Positions 5,915-9,999 of a stretch of 9,999 nucleotides of DNA are shown here, one piece after another. Made by a program: the position numbers and the translations under genes. Location: assembly GCA_016282215.1 (NCBI GenBank), contig JAEEKC010000300.1:1-9999 (forward strand), in the 5' to 3' direction. The DNA comes from Lachnospiraceae bacterium. GTDB lineage: Bacteria; Bacillota; Clostridia; Lachnospirales; Lachnospiraceae. Position 1 is the stretch's first letter. The number at the start of each line of letters is the position of its first letter. A model generated the notes under the pieces. It searched no databases. It had not been told where the DNA came from and saw only the letters and a program-made list of their open reading frames with translations.

Positions 5915-7693
5915 ATGAACGAAGAAATGTCGAAAGAAGAAAAGAAATGGTTTGGGACGCTGCTGTCCTATGCGAAAGGAAGCGGAGGAAGACTGGGAGT
6001 ATCCGTGGTCTTTTCCATGATCAGCCTTATCTCGGGACTTGTGCCGTACTATCTTGTGTACCGTATGCTGGACAGATATATAGCCGGGAACCTTGACAGA
6101 GCATATGTACTTCGCTTAAGTCTGGCAGCAATCCTTGCGTATCTCGTAAAAGTGGTCTGCTTTGGGATATCTACGGGAATATCGCATTATGTGGCGTTCA
6201 ACGTGTTGGAAGGACTCAGGCTTAAGGTGGCGGATGTATTCTTAAAGGCTCCGCTCGGAGACGTTACCGCTCACTCGATCGGGGAGATCAAAGGCGTGAT
6301 CGTAGATAAGATCGAGGATATTGAGCCTCCGCTTGCGCATGTAGTTCCGGAAGGCGCCGGGCACATCCTGCTTCCGATCGTATGTTTTATTGCATTGGCT
6401 GTAGTGGATATCCGTGTTGCGCTGGCAGCGCTTCTGGCGTTACCTCTGGGACTTGTTTTTATGATGCTCACATTCAAACTGAGTGGAAAGAATATGACAA
6501 AATACCAGGAAGCAAACGCACATATGAGCAGCATGATCGTGGAATATGTGGAGGGGATAGAGGTCATTAAGGCCTTCGGCAAGGCCGGGGTGAGTTATGA
6601 AAAATTTGCCGGTTCGATCAGAAACTACAGGGATTTTGTGATAGAGTGGCTGGAATCTACCTGGGTGACAATGAAACTCGCCTTTGCATTTATGCCGGCG
6701 ACGCTGCTCGGTGTCGTACCGATAAGCATTCTTCTTGTCGGAAAAGGAAGCATGAGTGTTTCTCAGATGGCCCTGTCCGTCATGCTGGCCATGTCAATGG
6801 TCATCAGTATGGCGAAGATCGAGATCTTTTCAAATGGATTAAGACAGATGCAGTATACGGTGCTGGAGATACAGAAACTTCTGAAGATCAAAAGTCTGCC
6901 GGAACCGGAGAAAGAGCTGCTTCCCGAGCATTATTCAATCGAATTGAAGGATGTACATTTCGCCTATGATGAGGAAGATGGAGAAGTGCTTCACGGGATC
7001 GATCTTTCGATGAAGGAGGGGAGCTTTACGGCACTTGTGGGACCGAGCGGAGGAGGAAAATCTACCGTGGCAAAACTGCTTGCCAGATTCTGGGATGTGA
7101 GCAGCGGAAGCATCAGTATAGGCGGTGTGAATATAAAAGAACTGAAGGTTACATCTTTGGCTGATATTGTAAGTTTTGTCACACAGGATAATTTCCTGTT
7201 TTCCAGATCCATCATGGAGAATATCAGACTGGGCAAACCGGATGCCACAGACGAAGAAGTGATACAGGCGGCAAAGTCGGCATGCTGTGATGAGTTTATA
7301 AGAAAACTTCCCGATGGATACAATACCTCAGCAGGAGAGGCGGGAAAGCGGCTGTCGGGCGGTGAACGTCAGCGGATCGCCATAGCACGGATGATGCTTA
7401 AGAACGCACCGGTGGTGATACTTGATGAAGCAACGGCGTTTACGGATCCGGAGAACGAGACGAAGCTTCAGGAATCCATCGCCAATCTGACAAGGGGCAA
7501 GACGCTTCTCGTGATCGCGCACAGGTTGTCGACCATTAAGAATGCTGACAGGATCGTAGTGCTGAATGACGGCAGGATTGAAGCAGAGGGGACTCAAGAG
7601 GAACTTATGGAGAAGTCACCGTTATATCAGAGGATGTGGCAGGCTCATATCGGGGCAAGAAACTGGGCGGCCGGAAATGTGAAGGAGGCGTAA
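5915..7693 (+). CDS. ABC half-transporter (exporter fold, fused membrane and ATPase domains), subunit 1
   Basis: A 592-residue protein with an N-terminal six-helix membrane domain (about 25-325) and a C-terminal ATPase (about 345-570). ATPase motifs are complete: Walker A GPSGGGKST (376-384), Q-loop Gln424, signature LSGGERQR (480-487), Walker B D504-E505, and switch His536. After Walker B it reads ATAFTDPENE, and the C-terminus has WQAHIGARNW; these features are shared with the YbtPQ/IrtAB-like group, which adopts an exporter fold but imports metal-siderophores. That likeness, from memory of the families, is suggestive only; drug or peptide export remains possible. The start ATG follows AAAGGAAG (5898-5905) with a 9-base spacer; an out-of-frame ATG at 5910 ends after two codons. 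The second half-transporter begins 4 bases after the stop, so a heterodimer from one transcript is expected. The preceding TetR gene and TTAGC site suggest regulation. Confidence 0.93.
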   Translation: MNEEMSKEEKKWFGTLLSYAKGSGGRLGVSVVFSMISLISGLVPYYLVYRMLDRYIAGNLDRAYVLRLSLAAILAYLVKVVCFGISTGISHYVAFNVLEGLRLKVADVFLKAPLGDVTAHSIGEIKGVIVDKIEDIEPPLAHVVPEGAGHILLPIVCFIALAVVDIRVALAALLALPLGLVFMMLTFKLSGKNMTKYQEANAHMSSMIVEYVEGIEVIKAFGKAGVSYEKFAGSIRNYRDFVIEWLESTWVTMKLAFAFMPATLLGVVPISILLVGKGSMSVSQMALSVMLAMSMVISMAKIEIFSNGLRQMQYTVLEIQKLLKIKSLPEPEKELLPEHYSIELKDVHFAYDEEDGEVLHGIDLSMKEGSFTALVGPSGGGKSTVAKLLARFWDVSSGSISIGGVNIKELKVTSLADIVSFVTQDNFLFSRSIMENIRLGKPDATDEEVIQAAKSACCDEFIRKLPDGYNTSAGEAGKRLSGGERQRIAIARMMLKNAPVVILDEATAFTDPENETKLQESIANLTRGKTLLVIAHRLSTIKNADRIVVLNDGRIEAEGTQEELMEKSPLYQRMWQAHIGARNWAAGNVKEA

Positions 7694-7697
7694 AGAT

Positions 7698-9464
7698 ATG
7701 TTTAAAACGGTAAAGAGGATCATAGACTGGTGCGGGGAGTTTAAGGCAAGCCTGTTTGCGGGGTTTCTGTTTTCGTTTCTGTCATCGTGGGCAGTGGCTG
7801 CTCCGGTTGCATATGCAGGATACGTGATCGGCGGGATCGTGGGTGATATAAAAGCAGGGAAAGGAATCGACTCCGGACTTGCGTTAAAGAGCTTTTTTCT
7901 CATAACGCTGATGGTGCTTGGGAGATTTGTTTTTGATTATCTGAAAGCAAGATTTCATGAAAAGATAGGTTATGAGCTGGTGGCGAGGGACAGACTGAAG
8001 ATCGGAGAAGCGCTGAAGCGTGTATCGTTAGGATACTTCCAGACAAACGATACCGGAGCGATATTAAATGCCATAACGACGGGACTTGCTACGTTTGAGA
8101 ATATGGGAATTCGCATGGTGGACGGATTTGTGGGAGGATATCTGAATTTTTTGTGCATCCTGCTGTTTTTGCTTTTCATCATTCCCGAATGTGCGCTGAT
8201 CGCTTTAGCGGGTGTGGCAGTTTCGTTCCTGTTCCTTTTGATGATATCGAAGCACAGCAGCGCCAATACGAAGGTGCTCGGCAGCGAAAACGAAAAGCTT
8301 ACCAGAGCGGCTTTGGAATATACAAGAGGCTTGCCGGTTGTCAAGTCTTTTGGAATGGAGGGAGCATCCGTCAGAGATTTTACACAGGCCTGCGCGAGTG
8401 CAAAAAAGATAGCGTTAAAGATAGAATGGGGATTTATCCCGTATAACTGTCTGCACATATTTGCATTGAAAGCAGCAAGTGTATGGATGATCATTGCAGT
8501 TATGCATGCCGGTCTTGCAGGCAGACTTGAACTGTCGATGGTACTGATCGTGGCGTTCCTGTCTATGTCGATCTTTAATTCCGTGGAACCGATTGCCGAC
8601 AGTGCGCATGTTTTATCCGTGATCAATAATGCATTCGATAAAATGGAGATGTTTTCCGACGCCAATCTCATTGATGCAAAGGGGGAGAATATCAAACCCG
8701 AAAGCTATGATATCGCATTTAAAAACGTAGACTTTTCATATTCCAACGCGGTGTCGACGGAAAACAGAAAAGTATTGAAGAATGTATCCTTTGAAATCCC
8801 GCAGGGAAGCACAACAGCGATCGTGGGTCCTTCGGGAAGCGGAAAGACAACCATCTGTAATCTGATCGCAAGGTTTTACGATGTGACGAATGGCAGTATC
8901 ACACTTGGAGGAACAGATCTGAAACATTACAGTCTGGACAGTCTCCTTACGAATATCTCGATGGTATTCCAGAATGTTTATCTGTTCAATGATACCGTTC
9001 GCGCAAATATATGCTTCGGCAGAGAAAATGTGTCGGAGGATGAAATGATAGAAGCCGCAAAGAAAGCGCGCTGCCATGATTTTATCATGGAACTGCCGGA
9101 GGGATACGATACAGTGATCGGAGAAGGAGGCGGAACCTTATCGGGAGGTCAGAAGCAGAGAATTTCCATAGCCAGGGCAATTCTGAAAAACGCACCGATC
9201 ATCATATTGGATGAATCAACCGCGAGTATAGATCCTGAGAATGAACATCTGATTCAGGGCGCCCTGACTGAACTGTCGAAAGGTAAGACCGTGATCATCA
9301 TCGCTCACAGACTTGCAACGATCGAGGCAGCGGATCAGATACTTGTTGTGGATGAAGGATCTATCGTAGAAAGGGGAAAGCACGAAGAACTTGTAAGCCT
9401 GGGAGGAAAGTACGCGGGATTTGTCAGAATCCGACAGGAGGCGGAGAACTGGCAGATTGCGTGA
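7698..9464 (+). CDS. ABC half-transporter (exporter fold), subunit 2
   Basis: A 588-residue partner of the preceding half-transporter, with a six-helix membrane domain (about 18-320) and an ATPase (about 338-570). Motifs are Walker A GPSGSGKTT (377-385), FQNVYLFNDTV around the Q-loop, signature LSGGQKQR (481-488), Walker B ending D505-E506, and switch His537. The residue after the catalytic Glu is Ser (DESTASIDPENE) where Ala is usual, a mild variation. Both subunits keep catalytic Glu and switch His, so neither nucleotide site looks degenerate, unlike many heterodimeric exporters. The start at 7698 is set by GGAGG (7684-7688), which lies inside the last codons of subunit 1, so translation is probably coupled. 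The DPENE extension again fits the YbtPQ/IrtAB-like group. Substrate and direction are not readable; iron-siderophore uptake is a context-based hypothesis from the nearby Feo locus. Confidence 0.93.
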   Translation: MFKTVKRIIDWCGEFKASLFAGFLFSFLSSWAVAAPVAYAGYVIGGIVGDIKAGKGIDSGLALKSFFLITLMVLGRFVFDYLKARFHEKIGYELVARDRLKIGEALKRVSLGYFQTNDTGAILNAITTGLATFENMGIRMVDGFVGGYLNFLCILLFLLFIIPECALIALAGVAVSFLFLLMISKHSSANTKVLGSENEKLTRAALEYTRGLPVVKSFGMEGASVRDFTQACASAKKIALKIEWGFIPYNCLHIFALKAASVWMIIAVMHAGLAGRLELSMVLIVAFLSMSIFNSVEPIADSAHVLSVINNAFDKMEMFSDANLIDAKGENIKPESYDIAFKNVDFSYSNAVSTENRKVLKNVSFEIPQGSTTAIVGPSGSGKTTICNLIARFYDVTNGSITLGGTDLKHYSLDSLLTNISMVFQNVYLFNDTVRANICFGRENVSEDEMIEAAKKARCHDFIMELPEGYDTVIGEGGGTLSGGQKQRISIARAILKNAPIIILDESTASIDPENEHLIQGALTELSKGKTVIIIAHRLATIEAADQILVVDEGSIVERGKHEELVSLGGKYAGFVRIRQEAENWQIA

Positions 9465-9469
9465 AGGTA

Positions 9470-9498
9470 TTGATTTTGTATAGAAAAGGTGATATGAT
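9470..9498 (+). promoter_or_regulatory. Promoter for the terminal small membrane protein gene
   Basis: TTGATT (9470-9475) and TATGAT (9493-9498) are separated by exactly 17 bases and match the sigma-A consensus at 4 and 5 of 6 positions. The -35 box starts 5 bases after the stop of the second half-transporter. The predicted start point falls on the palindrome at 9505-9520, the same geometry as at the tetR promoter. Confidence 0.65.
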
Positions 9499-9504
9499 GT
9501 CTGA

Positions 9505-9520
9505 GTTAGCATAGACTAAT
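9505..9520. promoter_or_regulatory. TTAGCAT-type operator overlapping the predicted transcription start
   Basis: GTTAGCATAGACTAAT has a TTAG...CTAA dyad (9506-9519) and shares GTTAGCATA with the tetR operator spacer at 5036-5044. It begins 6 bases after the -10 box, as the tetR operator does. A role as a TetR-type repressor site is inferred from sequence and position. Confidence 0.6.
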
Positions 9521-9542
9521 CGCAAATTGAAAGAAGATTATA

Positions 9543-9569
9543 ATTGCTCCGCATTATATGCGGAGCAAT
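9543..9569 (+). other. Perfect 12-bp stem-loop in the leader of the terminal gene
   Basis: ATTGCTCCGCAT (9543-9554) and ATGCGGAGCAAT (9558-9569) are perfect inverted repeats around a 3-base loop (TAT). No U-run follows on the + strand (AAAATGAG), so it is not a standard terminator. It may stop ABC-pair transcripts weakly, protect an mRNA end, or structure the 5' leader, since it lies about 40 bases after the predicted transcription start. Confidence 0.65.
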
Positions 9570-9582
9570 AAAATGAGATGAG

Positions 9583-9598
9583 ATTAGCATGTGCTAAA
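9583..9598. promoter_or_regulatory. Second TTAGCAT-type palindrome before the terminal gene
   Basis: ATTAGCATGTGCTAAA contains the perfect arms TTAGCA (9584-9589) and TGCTAA (9592-9597) two bases apart. It shares TTAGCAT with the site at 9505 and lies 78 bases downstream of it, between the leader hairpin and the ribosome binding site. It would suit a roadblock or looped second operator for the same regulator. Confidence 0.55.
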
Positions 9599-9625
9599 AA
9601 CGAAAGGCGGAGCGGAGAGGAAAAA

Positions 9626-9999
9626 ATGCAGTTCGAAGAATTAGGAAAACCTGACTGGGAAAGGATAGTACACTTATTTAAGCTCGGAATCGTTGCCGCG
9701 CTTCTGGCTCTTATAGGTGGCGATATGTTACTGGCTGGGGGATTGCGGATCTTTCTCTGACAGGCATGGCTCAGTATTTTTCGAGGTACAGCACAGTTTC
9801 GGATACGAGGATTTTCTGGGCTGCTTTGTTAGGAATGATTGGTATTTCGATTGAAACGATGTGCTTTTTCGGAGTATACCGGGTCATTGCTGCAAAGTCA
9901 GATAAATACGCACATGCTTACAGAGCGGGGCTGATCGGAATGCTGATATTCGGACCGTTTTGTCATGTTATGTGCTGCGCGACGATATATCTTCATAAC
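9626..9999 (+). pseudogene. Frameshifted small multi-pass membrane protein, DUF6796-like (3' end outside window)
   Basis: From ATG 9626 (GAGAGG at 9615-9620, 5-base spacer) the frame reads MQFEELGKPDWERIVHLFKL and a first hydrophobic helix to GGDMLL (residue 36), then meets a stop at 9758-9760 after 44 residues. The neighbouring frame from base 9733 is open to the window end (89 codons) and continues as a normal-looking protein: GWGIADLSLTG, then SRYSTVSDTRIFWAALLGMIG, FFGVYRVIAAKSDKYAHAYRAG and FGPFCHVMCC. Reading CTGGGC instead of CTGGC at 9731-9735 joins the two without loss, so one G seems to be missing. The restored protein has at least three membrane helices. It resembles, from memory, the uncharacterised DUF6796 family of Bacillota; the function is unknown. 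It has its own promoter and two TTAGCAT sites, linking it to the TetR module. A sequencing or assembly error is as likely as a true pseudogene. Confidence 0.8.

Noticed and set aside
5910..5918. Mini reading frame ATG-TCA-TGA overlapping the first half-transporter start
   Set aside because: Two codons, out of frame, and probably an accident of sequence around the real ATG at 5915.
7970..8695. A 241-codon open frame on the minus strand inside the second half-transporter
   Set aside because: It lies wholly antisense to a well-conserved ABC gene, has no recognisable family and no convincing ribosome binding site; a shadow of codon bias.
9506..9597. Reading the TTAG...CTAA dyads as classical DtxR/IdeR boxes
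   Set aside because: They share TTAG/CTAA ends with iron boxes but lack the GG/CC and 19-bp layout. Their co-location with the tetR promoter favours the TetR protein, though the alternative is not fully excluded.
9578..9625. Upstream ATG at 9578 for the terminal gene
   Set aside because: It would read through the TTAGCATGTGCTAA palindrome and the GAGAGG ribosome binding site; ATG 9626 is better supported.
9726..9765. Programmed -1 frameshifting as the explanation for the split terminal gene
   Set aside because: The upstream frame around the G-run does not form a standard X-XXY-YYZ slippery heptamer, and slippage there would give AGG-IAD rather than the expected GWG-IAD. A missing G is simpler.

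Overview
The window looks like a chromosomal segment of a Gram-positive, low-to-medium-GC anaerobe, most likely class Clostridia and plausibly Lachnospiraceae. This is inferred from strong AGGAGG-type ribosome binding sites, a TTG start, tightly packed co-directional genes and the protein families present. All supported genes are on the + strand. No rRNA, tRNA, CRISPR array, insertion sequence or phage gene was seen.

Region 1 (1-1451) is the 3' end of a ferrous iron uptake locus: the C-terminal third of the iron permease FeoB, a small FeoC-like winged-helix protein with a cysteine cluster, and a short DtxR/MntR-family metal-sensing repressor. Region 2 (1508-4951) follows without a visible terminator. 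It holds a MacB/LolD-type ATPase and a 913-residue FtsX-like permease whose stop and start codons abut. The permease carries an unusual extracytoplasmic stretch of Asp-Gly heptads.

Region 3 (4952-9999) is a separate module. A TetR-family regulator with a TTG start sits behind its own promoter and a 36-bp inverted repeat, and is followed by a 16-bp hairpin (probable terminator). Next come two exporter-fold ABC half-transporters four bases apart, probably forming a heterodimer. Last is a small multi-pass membrane protein gene, broken by an apparent single-base deletion and running off the window. Related TTAGC-type palindromic sites occur in all three intergenic regions of this module. At two of them the site starts 6 bases after a good -10 box. 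This supports (inference) a TetR-controlled regulon of tetR, the ABC pair and the small membrane protein.

Taken together, the window reads as a metal and transport island. Iron import by Feo is certain. The exporter-fold pair resembles the YbtPQ/IrtAB group, which imports metal-siderophores, so it may also be iron-related, but its substrate cannot be read from sequence. The points most worth checking are the frameshifted terminal gene, the shared operator set, a 20-nt near-identical repeat in two distant leaders, and a non-canonical metal site in the DtxR-like protein.
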